DNA of 64,000 nt from the NCBI GenBank assembly GCA_947497985.1, contig CANMIX010000004.1, forward strand, positions 292,756 to 356,755. Reading direction: 5' to 3'. The position numbers and the translations under genes are program-made. Source of the DNA: an uncultured Paracoccaceae bacterium. GTDB lineage: Bacteria > Pseudomonadota > Alphaproteobacteria > Rhodobacterales > Rhodobacteraceae. The notes below the pieces were generated by a model. It worked only from the letters and a program-made list of their open reading frames with translations. It searched no databases and was not told where the DNA came from. Position 1 is the first letter of the stretch. Every line of letters begins with the position of its first letter. This document shows positions 21,049-31,448 of this stretch, piece by piece.

Positions 21049-21834
21049 TTACCCTCCCGGCGTCAGGAACGACCGGTCGGTAACACCTGTGATAAAGGCA
21101 ACGATCTCTTCCACATATGCGCTGTCAGTCTCATCCCCCAAGCGACGCGCGCGCTCCTGAAACGTGCCTTCACCCTGCGCCAACATCTGAAATGCGGCGC
21201 GCAGCGCGGTAATATCGGCGCGTTTGACCCCACGGCGTTTGAGACCAACAAGGTTCAGCCCGTCCAATTCGCCACGTGGCGCCTGCACCAGGCCATAGGG
21301 GATCACATCATTGGTCACCATGGTCACAGCGCCGATAATGGCACCACGCCCGATACGCACCCATTGGTGAATACCCGACAGGCCACCGATGATAACGTCG
21401 TCTTCCAACACACAGTGACCAGCGACCGCAGCAGAGTTGACTACAATCACTCGATCACCGACCTGCGCGTCATGGGCGATATGACAGCCTGCCATAAACA
21501 ACCCGTCATCGCCGATACGCGTGACACCGCCACCACCTTCGGTTCCGGCATTGATTGTCACATGCTCACGGATCCGGTTGCGTGCGCCAATCACGGTGCT
21601 GCAGCTTTCGCCTTTGAATTTAAGGTCCTGTGGGATCTCACCAATCACCGAAAAAGAAAAGACAACCGTCTCTTCGCCAATCTTGGTATTGCCGGTGACA
21701 ACCACATGCGATTTCAAAACCACCCGTTCGGCCAGCTCAACGTCGGCACCAACCATACAGAACGGGCCGATTTCACAGCCGTCACCGATTTTGGCACCCG
21801 GTTCAATAATGGCACTGGGGTGGATATTGGACAT
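21049..21834 (-). CDS. lpxA: UDP-N-acetylglucosamine acyltransferase
   Basis: 261 residues beginning MSNIHPSAIIEPGAKIGDGC, a left-handed beta-helix protein. The catalytic histidine lies in FMAGCHIAHDAQVGD, and the C-terminal helical part includes RRGVKRADITALRAAF. It puts the 3-hydroxyacyl chain on UDP-GlcNAc, the first step of lipid A synthesis. It has a 3-base gap to lpxI. Confidence 0.97.
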   Translation of the reverse strand: MSNIHPSAIIEPGAKIGDGCEIGPFCMVGADVELAERVVLKSHVVVTGNTKIGEETVVFSFSVIGEIPQDLKFKGESCSTVIGARNRIREHVTINAGTEGGGGVTRIGDDGLFMAGCHIAHDAQVGDRVIVVNSAAVAGHCVLEDDVIIGGLSGIHQWVRIGRGAIIGAVTMVTNDVIPYGLVQAPRGELDGLNLVGLKRRGVKRADITALRAAFQMLAQGEGTFQERARRLGDETDSAYVEEIVAFITGVTDRSFLTPGG

Positions 21835-21839
21835 CGCGA

Positions 21840-22304
21840 TTACCCTTCCTGACGATCAACCATTGCGGTGAAATCAGCTTCAGCTGCGACCTCACCATCA
21901 ACGGTTGCAACACCATGGAATTTGAAGATTTTACCACCCAATTTGCCACGGGTTGTGGTCACGTTCATTTCCAAGACGTCACCGGGCACCACCTTGCGGC
22001 GGAATTTGCAGTTGTCGATGTTCATGAAATAGATCAGCAGATCAGTGTCGATCATATCCATGCCGACGCCCAGCATAACACCAGATGTCTGCGCCATCGC
22101 TTCGACAATGGTGACACCCGGCATGATAGGCGTGCCGGGGAAGTGGCCCTGAAAATGGGGCTCATTCATGGTCACGTTTTTGATGCCACGCGCAGAGCTG
22201 TAGCCGTCGATGTCCACGACTTTATCAACCAACAGAAAAGGATAACGGTGCGGCAGGATCCGCTGGATCAGGTGGATATCGGCGCTTTTGAGATCGGCGG
22301 TCAT
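21840..22304 (-). CDS. fabZ: 3-hydroxyacyl-ACP dehydratase FabZ
   Basis: 154 residues from the ATG at 22304; extensions to 22340 or 22370 are possible but lack a better ribosome site. [18 protein letters not shown] and [21 protein letters not shown] contain the catalytic His and Glu. FabZ dehydrates hydroxyacyl-ACP in fatty acid synthesis and competes with LpxA for substrate, which explains their pairing. It is separated from lpxA by 5 bases. Confidence 0.96.
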   Translation of the reverse strand: MTADLKSADIHLIQRILPHRYPFLLVDKVVDIDGYSSARGIKNVTMNEPHFQGHFPGTPIMPGVTIVEAMAQTSGVMLGVGMDMIDTDLLIYFMNIDNCKFRRKVVPGDVLEMNVTTTRGKLGGKIFKFHGVATVDGEVAAEADFTAMVDRQEG

Positions 22305-22382
22305 GGGAATTGCGTCCTGTTTTTCTTGGTGACTTGGCATGTGGGTAACAAGGGATGAAGCTTTGGGCAAGCGGCAGCGGGT

Positions 22383-22991
22383 TTATTTGCCGCTATCATC
22401 GGATGGACGCCCGTCGCCCAAGATGGCATCGACACGTTGGACGGCCAATTGGGTGATATCGGCCGCATCAGCGCTGAGCAGTACAGAGGATTTCTCTAGA
22501 ATTGCCCCCGCACCGGCCTCCCGCATGATTTCCTGGAGAATAGGCAAAGAGACCGCGAGGAATTCACGCCGGGCATCGTCACCGATGCGGTTAATATCTT
22601 CGAGTTTGGCATCCTGAACCCGGCGAATTTCTTGCACCTTTTGGTCAAATGCATTCGCAAGGCGGCGAAAGTCATCAGGCGCCATCGATTTGCGGCGCTC
22701 TGTCAGCTCTTGCTCTTCGGCGCGCAGTTCTGCTTCGATCCGGCGGTTTTCAGCCGTTAGAACCGCGCCTTCGGCCTCGATTTCCTGGGCGACACGGCGT
22801 CCAAAGGCGCTTTCGTTGAACATCGCATCTGAGCGCAGCGTCAGGACGCCACTGAGCGGCACGCCAAACTGCGGACCTTGCCCCAATGGCAGACCGGGCG
22901 CAAATGGCGCGGACTGGGCCCATGCAAGATCAGAGGCGGCCCCCAAAAGGACCGCCCCAGATATCACAAAAGCTGTGACATGTTTCAGCAT
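22383..22991 (-). CDS. OmpH/Skp-family periplasmic chaperone
   Basis: 202 residues from the ATG at 22991 with a signal peptide ending near LAWAQSA. The body is a long alpha-helical coiled coil (AEGAVLTAENRRIEAELRAE and on to residue 130), then a small domain GAGAILEKSSVLLSADAADIT, typical of OmpH/Skp. It escorts unfolded outer-membrane proteins to BamA. It lies directly after bamA, as in most proteobacteria. Confidence 0.88.
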   Translation of the reverse strand: MLKHVTAFVISGAVLLGAASDLAWAQSAPFAPGLPLGQGPQFGVPLSGVLTLRSDAMFNESAFGRRVAQEIEAEGAVLTAENRRIEAELRAEEQELTERRKSMAPDDFRRLANAFDQKVQEIRRVQDAKLEDINRIGDDARREFLAVSLPILQEIMREAGAGAILEKSSVLLSADAADITQLAVQRVDAILGDGRPSDDSGK

Positions 22992-22998
22992 CGACAAG

Positions 22999-25386
22999 TT
23001 AGAACCGCGCTTGCAACGTCAGGTCAAAGTTGCGTTCTTCGTCAAACTCTTCGCTTGAAATAGGCTTGGAGAAGTTGAACCGCAGCGGACCAATGGCGGT
23101 TGTCCACAAGAGAGAGAAGCCAACAACATGGCGGTACGAACCGCCCCGGCCAACAATTGTTGAACCGGATGTGTCAACATCGTCCAAGCCCCAGACGTTG
23201 CCGATATCGTAGAACAAACCACCGCGCAAACCCAGTTCTTCCGGCAGGCCAAGCGGGAATTCCGCGTCAAACCGAGCCACGGCGAAATAGTTACCGCCTA
23301 GAGAATCCGAGTAGCTGGTCCCGTTCGAGGATGAAACATCCCGTGGACCGATACCGCCTGGATCAAAACCACGCAGCTGGTTCGGCCCCAGCAAAAACCG
23401 GTCTGTTGCACGGCTGAAATCGCCACCCTGCCATTGGAACGCACCAGCCTCTACTGTCGCGCGCAAGGTGACCTCTTCGTTAAAGATCCTCTTCTCGGCC
23501 ACAATTCTGGCGGTGCTGCGGAGATATTCGGAATCGCCACCCAGACCGGCATAGTCAGCCCCAACTTCAAACAAGAAGCTGCGGGTCGGGTCGATTTCTT
23601 CCAGACGGCTGTCATAGGTATAGGTGAAACCGACCGAGCTGGCAGAGCGTTCGCCAAAACCAATCTCGTTGGTGATCACTGGGCCAGCCACCGGATTGCC
23701 CAGGCTATTCTCACCACGTGACTGCAGTTCAGTGTTGTCCCAAGTGTAGCGCAAGCTCAAGTTGGAGTGTTGATTGAGCGCGAAACTAACGGCAGGGCTA
23801 AAGAATACGCGTTCCGTGTCATAGGAGGTAAAGCTGGAGTCCGATGTCGCAAGCCCAAAATCCAGATCCAGCTGCAGATCGCGACCCAACAAATGTGGCT
23901 CGGTAAAGCTTACCGAGTACTCTTGGTTTTCTTCCGCAGTCGATAGGTTCAACGACAGACGCTGACCACGGCCCAGGAAGTTGTTTTCGCTCAGGCCCAG
24001 AACAACACCAATGCCGTCTTCGGCGGAGAATGCACCACCGATGGACAGCGAGCCAGTCGGCTGCTCGGTCACGTCGACATCGACAATAACCTGATCTTCG
24101 GTCGAGCCTTCCCGCACATCAACGTTAGAGTCGGAGAAGAACCCAAGAGCGCGGATGCGTTCGGCTGTCTCGCGAATTTCACGCGGGTTATAGGGATCGC
24201 CTTCCGCAGTGCGGAATTTCTGGCGGATCACCCGATCCAAGGTCGTGGTGTTGCCCTCGATATCGATCCGTTCAACAAAGATCCGCGGCCCACGTACAAG
24301 CGCCAGCTCCAGATCCAGGGTCAGATCACGGTCGTTGCGGATGATACGTGGTTCAACCCGCATAAAGTCGATGCCCTGACGGACCGCCAAACGTTCCAGC
24401 TTGACCATTTCGGCGTCAACCAGCGCAGGGTTGTAGACCACGCCGGGTTTCACACGAATGGCACGCTGATAATAATCGGCATCGGCTTCCGGAATCTCGC
24501 TGACAACAGAGACATTGCCGAATTTGAACTGCTGACCCTCGGTCACATCAACCACCAAGAACACACCGTCGCGTTCTGGGGTCAGTTCTGCATTGGCGCT
24601 GTTGACACGGAAATCAACGTATCCGCGGGACAGATAGAAATCGCGCAGCACCTGCTTGTCAAATTCCAGACGGTCCTGAACAAGCGTGTCGCGGTTAATA
24701 AATGTCCGCAGGAAGTTCGCCTGCTTGGTCTCAAGCACACGGCGCAAGCGACGGTCAGAGAATTGACGGTTGCCCACAAAGGAGACGCGCTCAACTTCGG
24801 TGGTGTCGCCTTCTGCGATTTCAAACACCAGATCGACACGATTGTCGCTGCGGCGAATGATGCGCGGTGTGACCTGCGAAGCGATCCGACCACGGGCGCT
24901 GTAGAGTTCCGCGATCAGGTCTGCGTCACGTTCGGCGACTTCTGGGTTGAACACACGGCGCGGCGCAGACTCGACGATTTCACGCAACGCGTCATCTTTG
25001 AGGCGGCGATTGCCCTCAAACGCGATCTGGCTGATCGTCGGGAATTCGGTGACCTTGATCACCAATGTATTGCCGCTGGGGACCAGTTCGACCGTTTCAA
25101 ACACGCCACTGTCCAGAATGCGCTGGTAAGCGTCGTTCAGCTCGCCTGCAGAGACTGCGCTGCCTTGTTCCAATCCGGTATAGGCAACAATGGTCGAGGT
25201 CTGAATCCGCTGGTTCCCCTCTACCCGAACGTTGTTGAACTGGAAGCTTTGCGCCGAAACAAAGTTAGGCATAGCTGCCAAACCAAGCGCCACTGACAAT
25301 GCCACTGCGGATACGTTACGGAACAAAATGTTGGAGCGTTTCACCCCTCCCACACAGGATGTTCCCGCCGAAAAACCCCTTGCCAT
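22999..25386 (-). CDS. bamA: Outer membrane protein assembly factor BamA
   Basis: 795 residues. A signal peptide (VALSVALGLAAMPNFVSAQS) is followed by five POTRA domains (about 50-420), the first with FNNVRVEGNQRIQTSTI. A C-terminal 16-strand barrel ends in FDLTLQARF, with a terminal Phe. GGAFSAEDGIGVVLGLSENN and GPNQLRGFDPGGIGPRD (the conserved loop 6 RGF) are clear. It inserts barrel proteins into the outer membrane. Confidence 0.97.
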   Translation of the reverse strand: MARGFSAGTSCVGGVKRSNILFRNVSAVALSVALGLAAMPNFVSAQSFQFNNVRVEGNQRIQTSTIVAYTGLEQGSAVSAGELNDAYQRILDSGVFETVELVPSGNTLVIKVTEFPTISQIAFEGNRRLKDDALREIVESAPRRVFNPEVAERDADLIAELYSARGRIASQVTPRIIRRSDNRVDLVFEIAEGDTTEVERVSFVGNRQFSDRRLRRVLETKQANFLRTFINRDTLVQDRLEFDKQVLRDFYLSRGYVDFRVNSANAELTPERDGVFLVVDVTEGQQFKFGNVSVVSEIPEADADYYQRAIRVKPGVVYNPALVDAEMVKLERLAVRQGIDFMRVEPRIIRNDRDLTLDLELALVRGPRIFVERIDIEGNTTTLDRVIRQKFRTAEGDPYNPREIRETAERIRALGFFSDSNVDVREGSTEDQVIVDVDVTEQPTGSLSIGGAFSAEDGIGVVLGLSENNFLGRGQRLSLNLSTAEENQEYSVSFTEPHLLGRDLQLDLDFGLATSDSSFTSYDTERVFFSPAVSFALNQHSNLSLRYTWDNTELQSRGENSLGNPVAGPVITNEIGFGERSASSVGFTYTYDSRLEEIDPTRSFLFEVGADYAGLGGDSEYLRSTARIVAEKRIFNEEVTLRATVEAGAFQWQGGDFSRATDRFLLGPNQLRGFDPGGIGPRDVSSSNGTSYSDSLGGNYFAVARFDAEFPLGLPEELGLRGGLFYDIGNVWGLDDVDTSGSTIVGRGGSYRHVVGFSLLWTTAIGPLRFNFSKPISSEEFDEERNFDLTLQARF

Positions 25387-25527
25387 CTCTCAAACCCAAT
25401 TATCACTGCTTTTAAAAAGTGCGTATCGGGTTTGAAAGCCGTTGTCAAAACTAACCAAACATTAACATGCGTTCGCGGGCAATTTGTTTCGTATTTACGT
25501 CTATGAAGAGAGGTCGCACAGCGACAG

Positions 25528-25656
25528 TCAGTGAGATCCGGCAAAATAGGCCGCGATCACCAAAGAGACGGCGATTGTCAAAACCCAGACAAAACGATCC
25601 AAGTTGAGACGTAGCAGTAAGTCAAAGCTACGGTATGTGAGTGCTGCAGTATTCAT
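25528..25656 (-). CDS. 42-residue small membrane protein between rseP and bamA
   Basis: ATG at 25656 with GGGGGATTAC upstream runs 42 codons to a TGA at 25528. The product begins MNTAALTYRSFDLLLRLNLD and has one membrane span (FVWVLTIAVSLVIAAYFAG) close to the C terminus. It lies inside the envelope operon in the same direction. The family is not recognised. Its ribosome site and hydropathy support a real gene. Confidence 0.55.
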   Translation of the reverse strand: MNTAALTYRSFDLLLRLNLDRFVWVLTIAVSLVIAAYFAGSH

Positions 25657-25764
25657 GTAATCCCCCGATTCCCATTCGTCCTTTGGGTGTTAACAAAGGA
25701 TAAATCGGGAATTGGGCAAGAGTGGGGCAGCCTCAGTGCGGCTGCACCCCAAATTATATACTGG

Positions 25765-27114
25765 TTAACAGAAGATATCGTTGCCCAAGGCAAAGACCAT
25801 CATCGACAGAACCAGGGCAATCCCGACCGTCATCAGGATCTGCAGCGCACGGTCATGCGGCGGACGCCCCACGACGGCCTCATAGGCATAAAACACCAGA
25901 TGCCCGCCATCCAACGCAGGAACTGGGAACAGGTTCATCAGACCAACCGCAGTTGAGATAATCGCAATGAACCTCAGGAAGCTCTCACCGCCCTGTTTGG
26001 CCATGGACGATGATGTCTCGGCGATGCCAATCGGGCCTGACAGGTTGCACGTGCTAATGGCGCCTGAAATCATGTGCTTCAAACCGGACAGGGACATCTC
26101 AATCACTGCATAGACCTGACGCACACCGCCCCAAAGCGCCTCACCAACGCCCATAGATTCGGTTGCTGGATCAAAGGCCATGCCACCGACGATACCAATC
26201 CGCCATTGGGTGGCAAAACCACCGTCTGGCTGCGGCTCGTCGGTCGCACGCGGTGCGAGAGCAAACTCCATCGTCTGGCCGTCGCGCCAGATTTCAATCA
26301 GCAACACTTTGCCTTCGCCGCTTTCGACCAGATCTTTCAGCTGCGAAAACGCATAGATAGGCTGTCCGTCAACACCGGTGATCACGTCGCCTGACTGAAG
26401 GCCAATGTCGGATGCGGCACTGCGTGGCGCAATCGAGCGCACGTAAGGCGGCGACAGGACCGGGCCTGACACATCCAGAACGGCCCCATCGCGACGCACG
26501 GTATAAGTCAGATGATCGCCCACTGGCAAAGCTTCAGAAAAGCTGCTCCAAGCGGCGCTGTCACTAAAGGCTGGAACGTCTTGGCCAGCGATTTCAAGGA
26601 TTTCGTCACCTTCCTGCAGCTCGTTCTGAATGCCAGGTAAGGGCACAACCGACCCAACGCCCAAGGGCTCACGAATGGTGCCTTCGGACAATAGGATAGC
26701 GCAGAAGATGATCGCAGAGAGGATAAAGTTAAAGACGGGGCCCGCCGCCACTGTCGCACTGCGTGCCCACAACGGAGCACCGTGCATTGTGCGGCGCATT
26801 TCCACAGCGTCGCCTTCGGCAGCTGCCATAGCTTCTTCGTCTTTGCCGGACGCTGCATTCGCATCGCCTAGAAACTTAACATATCCGCCAAACGGCAGCG
26901 CAGCGATTTGCCAGCGGGTGCCACGTTTGTCCATCCGGCTCCACAACACGGGACCAAACCCCAGCGAGAAGACCTCGGCATGGATGCCGGACCATCGGCC
27001 CACAATGTAGTGACCATATTCATGGACCGCGACGATCACCGACAGCACCGCGACAAAAGTGACAATTGTGAAAGCCAGGCTGCCGACTTGGGGCAAAAAT
27101 GAAATGACGTCCAA
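25765..27114 (-). CDS. rseP: Site-2 protease RseP
   Basis: 449 residues. The zinc motif HEYGH is at residues 31-35 inside the first membrane helix (VIVAVHEYGHYIVGRW). Two PDZ domains follow in the periplasm (GVGSVVPLPGIQNELQEGDEI and LQSGDVITGVDGQPI). The last helices contain NLFPVPALDGGHLVFY, the NPxPALDGG motif with the third zinc ligand. It cuts anti-sigma factors and leftover signal peptides in the inner membrane. dxr lies 5 bases upstream. Confidence 0.95.
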   Translation of the reverse strand: MDVISFLPQVGSLAFTIVTFVAVLSVIVAVHEYGHYIVGRWSGIHAEVFSLGFGPVLWSRMDKRGTRWQIAALPFGGYVKFLGDANAASGKDEEAMAAAEGDAVEMRRTMHGAPLWARSATVAAGPVFNFILSAIIFCAILLSEGTIREPLGVGSVVPLPGIQNELQEGDEILEIAGQDVPAFSDSAAWSSFSEALPVGDHLTYTVRRDGAVLDVSGPVLSPPYVRSIAPRSAASDIGLQSGDVITGVDGQPIYAFSQLKDLVESGEGKVLLIEIWRDGQTMEFALAPRATDEPQPDGGFATQWRIGIVGGMAFDPATESMGVGEALWGGVRQVYAVIEMSLSGLKHMISGAISTCNLSGPIGIAETSSSMAKQGGESFLRFIAIISTAVGLMNLFPVPALDGGHLVFYAYEAVVGRPPHDRALQILMTVGIALVLSMMVFALGNDIFC

Positions 27115-27118
27115 AATT

Positions 27119-28291
27119 TTATCCTATCCGTTCTGGCGCAAGGTCATCCACCGCCCTTCGGGCGAGATGGTCAATGCGCAGCACGTTATCAAGTGTCATT
27201 GGGGCATCAATGAGGCCGCTTTCGCGATCCATATGTTCCATCACCGCCGCCACCACATGTGACATATCGAGAAAACCCAGTTTCTTGGCGATGAAGTGAT
27301 CCAACGCCCGTTCTTTGGCCGCGTTAAACACAGCCCCCATCAAGCCACCGCGCGCCATAACCTCATAAGCCAGGCCGAGGGCTGGGTAACGCGTGGCCTC
27401 TGGCGCCTTGAAAGTGAGACTTGCGACTTTTGCCAGATCCAGCCGCTCGACCGGCAGATCCTGCCGTTGCGGCCAGTGCAACGCATAGCCAATCGCGTGA
27501 CGCATATCTGGCGCGCCAAGATGGGCCATCATCGCACCATCGCGAAAGCCAACAATGGAATGGATCAGCGATTCTGGATGAACGATGACTTCGATCTGTT
27601 TGGGATCCACACCAAAGAATTCACGCGTTTCAATGACTTCCAATGCTTTGTTGAACATCGAGGCACTGTCGATCGTGATCCGCTGCCCCATGTTCCAATT
27701 TGGGTGCGATGAGGCTTGCTCCACAGTTGCTGCTGCAAGCTGCTCCAACGGCCAATCGCGAAACGCCCCGCCCGAGGCGGTGATAATAATACGTTCCACA
27801 GCCGCCATATCTTCGCCGACCAGCCCCTGGAAGATCGCGGAATGTTCGCTGTCGACCGGAAGAACGGTTGCTGCGTTGCGCCGGGCCGTTTCCATCAACA
27901 GCTTGCCCGCGCAGACCAGCGATTCCTTGTTGGCCAGAGCAAGACTTGCGCCCTGCTCCAATGCAGCCAAACCAGGTTTCAAACCCGCCGCACCTACGAT
28001 CGCAGACATGACCCAATCTGCAGGTCGGCTTGCCGCTTCAACAAGGGCTTCTTCGCCGGCTGCCGCTTCGATACCTGTGCCCGCCAAAGCGTCGCGCAAT
28101 GCATCCAGCTGATCAGAAAAGGCCGTGACGGCGACTTTGGCGTTCAGCTCAATCGCATCCTCAGAGAGCTGCGCGATATTCGCCCCCCCGCTGAGAGCGA
28201 CCACATCGTAGGCCTCAGGCGCGCGGCGGATCAGGTCGATGGTGTTTTGACCAATCGAGCCGGTGGCACCAAAAATGGATACTTTGCGCAT
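27119..28291 (-). CDS. dxr: 1-deoxy-D-xylulose 5-phosphate reductoisomerase
   Basis: 390 residues from the ATG at 28291 (MRKVSIFGATGSIGQNTIDL), with GGAG seven bases upstream. The NADPH-binding GATGSIG fold, the LANKESLVCAG motif, PVDSEHSAIFQ for the substrate and metal, and ASGGAFRDWPLE are all present. It makes methylerythritol phosphate for isoprenoids, feeding the UppS next in the operon. Confidence 0.97.
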   Translation of the reverse strand: MRKVSIFGATGSIGQNTIDLIRRAPEAYDVVALSGGANIAQLSEDAIELNAKVAVTAFSDQLDALRDALAGTGIEAAAGEEALVEAASRPADWVMSAIVGAAGLKPGLAALEQGASLALANKESLVCAGKLLMETARRNAATVLPVDSEHSAIFQGLVGEDMAAVERIIITASGGAFRDWPLEQLAAATVEQASSHPNWNMGQRITIDSASMFNKALEVIETREFFGVDPKQIEVIVHPESLIHSIVGFRDGAMMAHLGAPDMRHAIGYALHWPQRQDLPVERLDLAKVASLTFKAPEATRYPALGLAYEVMARGGLMGAVFNAAKERALDHFIAKKLGFLDMSHVVAAVMEHMDRESGLIDAPMTLDNVLRIDHLARRAVDDLAPERIG

Positions 28292-28320
28292 CGTCAAGCT
28301 CCGCCCTTATTCACGCGTGG

Positions 28321-29100
28321 CTACAGGTTCGCCAGTGCAAACAGGCCCAAGAACAGGGCCGAAGCACCAAGCATACCATCAAATCGGTCAAACAGCCCGC
28401 CATGTCCCGGGATCAGCGCGCTGGAGTCTTTGACCCCGCGCTGTCGTTTCAACGCGCTTTCGGCGACATCCCCAGCCTGGCTGGCCATGGAAATCAGGAC
28501 CGATAGAACAATCAGGAAAACACCGTGATCGAGGGGACCAGTGAACATTGCGCCAACCAAAGCTGCCGCTACCCAGCCCGCGGATGTTCCAGACCAGGTT
28601 TTCTTTGGGCTGACACGCGGCCAGAATTTGCGGCCACCGATCATTTTGCCCGCGAAATATCCAGCGACATCTGTCGCCACCACAACGCAGACCAGCCACA
28701 ACAGCCAATCGACATTCAACGCGTTGCGCAACCAGACAAAGCCAAAGCCCGCAAGCATGATCCACACACCCAAGACGGCCAATGGTTTGGCAAATTTCGC
28801 ACGGTCTTCAATGGCCAGAACCACAACCGGGATCACCAGCAGCGCAATGGCTGCAAGCAACGGTAAAAAAGTCGACACAAAGAACGCCACAGCGGCGATC
28901 AGACCAAGCTTTACTGCACGCATGCCCTGCCCTGGCCAATACATGGCCGCCATTTCCCAGAAAATGCCGCCGCAGATCAGCGCGATCACTGCGTTAAAGA
29001 CAATCCCACCACTCCAGATGGCGACTGCCGCAACCACGAGCATCACCAAGGCGGATGTAAAACGCGGCCAGAGATCGGCCCAACGAGATGAAGCTGTCAT
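28321..29100 (-). CDS. cdsA: Phosphatidate cytidylyltransferase
   Basis: 259 residues with about seven membrane segments. The signature near the C terminus, KKTWSGTSAGWVAAALVG followed by SQAGDVAESALKRQRGVKDS and PGHGGLFDRFDG, is the CDP-diglyceride synthase motif. It makes CDP-diacylglycerol for phospholipids. It overlaps the uppS stop by four bases and lies upstream of dxr. Confidence 0.96.
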   Translation of the reverse strand: MTASSRWADLWPRFTSALVMLVVAAVAIWSGGIVFNAVIALICGGIFWEMAAMYWPGQGMRAVKLGLIAAVAFFVSTFLPLLAAIALLVIPVVVLAIEDRAKFAKPLAVLGVWIMLAGFGFVWLRNALNVDWLLWLVCVVVATDVAGYFAGKMIGGRKFWPRVSPKKTWSGTSAGWVAAALVGAMFTGPLDHGVFLIVLSVLISMASQAGDVAESALKRQRGVKDSSALIPGHGGLFDRFDGMLGASALFLGLFALANL

Positions 29101-29837
29101 GTTTTCACCGCGCCAAAACGTCGGTCACGTTTGCCATAGTTCAGACACAGGCCTGCCAGCTCTTCTTTGGTGAAATCTGGCCAGAGCGTGTCGATGAACT
29201 CATATTCTGCATAGGCCGATTGCCACAAAAGGAAGTTAGAAATCCGCGCTTCACCGCTGGTGCGCACGACCAGATCAGGGTCCGGCAAGACATGCGTATC
29301 AAGATAACGCGGTAGAGTTTCCTCATCGACCTTTTCTGGATCCAATTTTCCGGCTGCGACATCCTGCGCCAAACGTTTGGTGGCACGCGCAACTTCATCC
29401 CGGCCGCCATAGTTCAAGGCGATAGTCAAATGGGTACCATCGTTACCGGCGGTATTGCATTCCAGCTTGTCCATAAGGCCAATAAGCTTGGCATCCAAGC
29501 GCACCCGATCGCCAATAAACCGCACCCTGACATTCTGGGCTGCAAGCGCATTCATTTCTTTGGAAATATAACGGCGAAACAGGCTCATAAGGCCAGCAAC
29601 TTCGACCTGGGTTCGCTTCCAGTTCTCCGTCGAAAAGGCAAAAATAGTAAGATATTTGACCCCCAAATCGGGGCAACATTCAACAATTTCACGGACTCTT
29701 TTGGCACCAGCATGATGCCCAAACAGTCGAGGCCGACCGCGCGCCTGCGCCCATCGACCATTGCCATCCATAATTATGGCAACATGACGCGGGCCCGGCC
29801 TGTCGCCGGATCCCGCATTCGGTTCATTCACACCCAT
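29097..29837 (-). CDS. uppS: Undecaprenyl diphosphate synthase
   Basis: 246 residues. HVAIIMDGNGRWAQARGRPR carries the catalytic Asp, followed by GHHAGAKRVREIVE, TIFAFSTENWKR and the C-terminal DLVVRTSGEARISNFLLWQ, all hallmark cis-prenyltransferase motifs. It makes the C55 lipid carrier for peptidoglycan and O-antigen. It lies 9 bases after frr. Confidence 0.97.
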   Translation of the reverse strand: MGVNEPNAGSGDRPGPRHVAIIMDGNGRWAQARGRPRLFGHHAGAKRVREIVECCPDLGVKYLTIFAFSTENWKRTQVEVAGLMSLFRRYISKEMNALAAQNVRVRFIGDRVRLDAKLIGLMDKLECNTAGNDGTHLTIALNYGGRDEVARATKRLAQDVAAGKLDPEKVDEETLPRYLDTHVLPDPDLVVRTSGEARISNFLLWQSAYAEYEFIDTLWPDFTKEELAGLCLNYGKRDRRFGAVKT

Positions 29838-29846
29838 GCTCTGGTC

Positions 29847-30410
29847 TCAGACCTGCATGATTTCGGTTTGTTTGTTTTCCAGCGCGTCATCAACCGCTTT
29901 GATCATTTTGTCGGTCAAATCCTGGACTTCGGTTTCCCAGAACTTTTGATCATCCTCGGACATGCCGTCGGCCTTGGCCTTCTTGATCTGATCCATGCCG
30001 TCGCGACGTACGTTGCGAACAGAAACCCGCGCGTGTTCGGCGTATTGACCGGCCACTTTGCTCAGCTCGCGGCGACGCTCTTCATTCAGCTCCGGGATCG
30101 GCAGCATGATGATGGTGCCGTTCAGCTGAGGATTGATCCCCAAGCCAGATTCGCGGATCGCTTTTTCGACCTTACCAACAAGGCCCTTGTCCCAAACGTT
30201 GACCGTAACCATCCGTGGCTCCGGTACGTTCACGGTGCCCACCTGGTTGATCGGCGTCATGGAGCCGTAGGCGTCAACCATCACTGGGTCCAGCATCGAT
30301 GCGGACCCGCGACCGGTGCGCAAACTTGCGAATTCAGTTCTAAGATTGGCCATCGCGCCATCCATACGGCGTTTCAGGTCATCTGTATCCAGTTCAAAAT
30401 CGTCAGACAT
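29847..30410 (-). CDS. frr: Ribosome recycling factor
   Basis: 187 residues: [20 protein letters not shown] at the start, then [20 protein letters not shown] and [26 protein letters not shown]. With EF-G it splits post-termination ribosomes. It follows pyrH as usual, but a terminator sits between them, so it may have its own promoter. Confidence 0.98.
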   Translation of the reverse strand: MSDDFELDTDDLKRRMDGAMANLRTEFASLRTGRGSASMLDPVMVDAYGSMTPINQVGTVNVPEPRMVTVNVWDKGLVGKVEKAIRESGLGINPQLNGTIIMLPIPELNEERRRELSKVAGQYAEHARVSVRNVRRDGMDQIKKAKADGMSEDDQKFWETEVQDLTDKMIKAVDDALENKQTEIMQV

Positions 30411-30510
30411 TCTGCTCTCCCCTGCTTTGAGGCGGTCTGTTCAAGCCTCTTACGCCATAGGCACATGAATGTATAGCGATCATGCGACTTGGGCCGTTGT
30501 TCTCAATATA

Positions 30511-30541
30511 TAAAAACACGCCGAAGACCGGCGTGCTTTGT
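30511..30541 (-). terminator. Rho-independent terminator between pyrH and frr
   Basis: On the minus strand GCACGCCGG-TCTT-CGGCGTG forms a stem of about 7-8 bp, followed by TTTTTATATAT. It lies 26 bases after the pyrH stop. Confidence 0.8.
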
Positions 30542-30566
30542 CAAAATTCGTTTAAGGTCCAGCGGC

Positions 30567-31316
30567 TTAATTGTGGACTGTTGTATAGGTGCCCTGACCG
30601 GCAAGGATCCCTTTGAACCCACCTGGTTCATCCAACGGGAACACGATGATTGGCAGATTGTTATCCCGCGCCAGCGCGATCGCCGAGGCGTCCATAACCT
30701 TCAAGCGTTTTGCCAGCACATCGTCATAGGACACGTGATCAAAGCGTACCGCATCGGAATGCTCTTTGGGGTCTTTGTCGTAAACCCCATCGACGCCGTT
30801 TTTGCCCATGAAGATCGCCTCGCAAGCCATTTCATTTGCACGCAAAGTCGCAGCAGTATCCGTTGTGAAATAAGGGTTCCCGGTGCCCGCGGCAAAGATA
30901 CACACCCGTTTCTTTTCCAGGTGGCGCACCGCGCGGCGGCGAATGTAGGGTTCGGCCACTTCGTCCATGCGAATGGCCGAAATCACGCGGGTAAATACAC
31001 CCTCGTCTTCCAGCGCGGACTGCATGCCCAATGCGTTCATGACCGTCGCCAGCATGCCCATGTAATCCGCCGTGGTGCGCTCCATTCCTTGCGCGGATCC
31101 TGACAGCCCGCGGAAGATGTTGCCGCCGCCGATCACCATGCAGATTTCGACACCCATGTCGTGAACGGTTTTGACTTCTTGCGCGATGCGTTGAACAGTC
31201 GGGGGGTGCAAGCCGAACCCCTGATCGCCCATCAGCGCCTCACCAGAAATTTTCAACATGACGCGGTTATATTTAACGGCCGAAGAGAAATCCGGCTGGT
31301 CCGAGGTAAGGGGCAT
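30567..31316 (-). CDS. pyrH: Uridylate kinase
   Basis: 249 residues from the ATG at 31316, with GGAG six bases upstream. [31 protein letters not shown], and the C-terminal [16 protein letters not shown] motif identify the hexameric bacterial UMP kinase. It turns UMP into UDP. It is separated from frr by a terminator. Confidence 0.97.
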   Translation of the reverse strand: MPLTSDQPDFSSAVKYNRVMLKISGEALMGDQGFGLHPPTVQRIAQEVKTVHDMGVEICMVIGGGNIFRGLSGSAQGMERTTADYMGMLATVMNALGMQSALEDEGVFTRVISAIRMDEVAEPYIRRRAVRHLEKKRVCIFAAGTGNPYFTTDTAATLRANEMACEAIFMGKNGVDGVYDKDPKEHSDAVRFDHVSYDDVLAKRLKVMDASAIALARDNNLPIIVFPLDEPGGFKGILAGQGTYTTVHN

Positions 31317-31448
31317 GTTGCGCTCCACAAGATGTAGGGGTTAATTTGTGCGCAAAATGAAGCAATTCGCCGCAAGGATCAATGCGGTCCGTGGCCTCAT
31401 TTCAGCAAAAACACGCAGATGCACAGGCATTGCTCAGGACAGCCCGAC

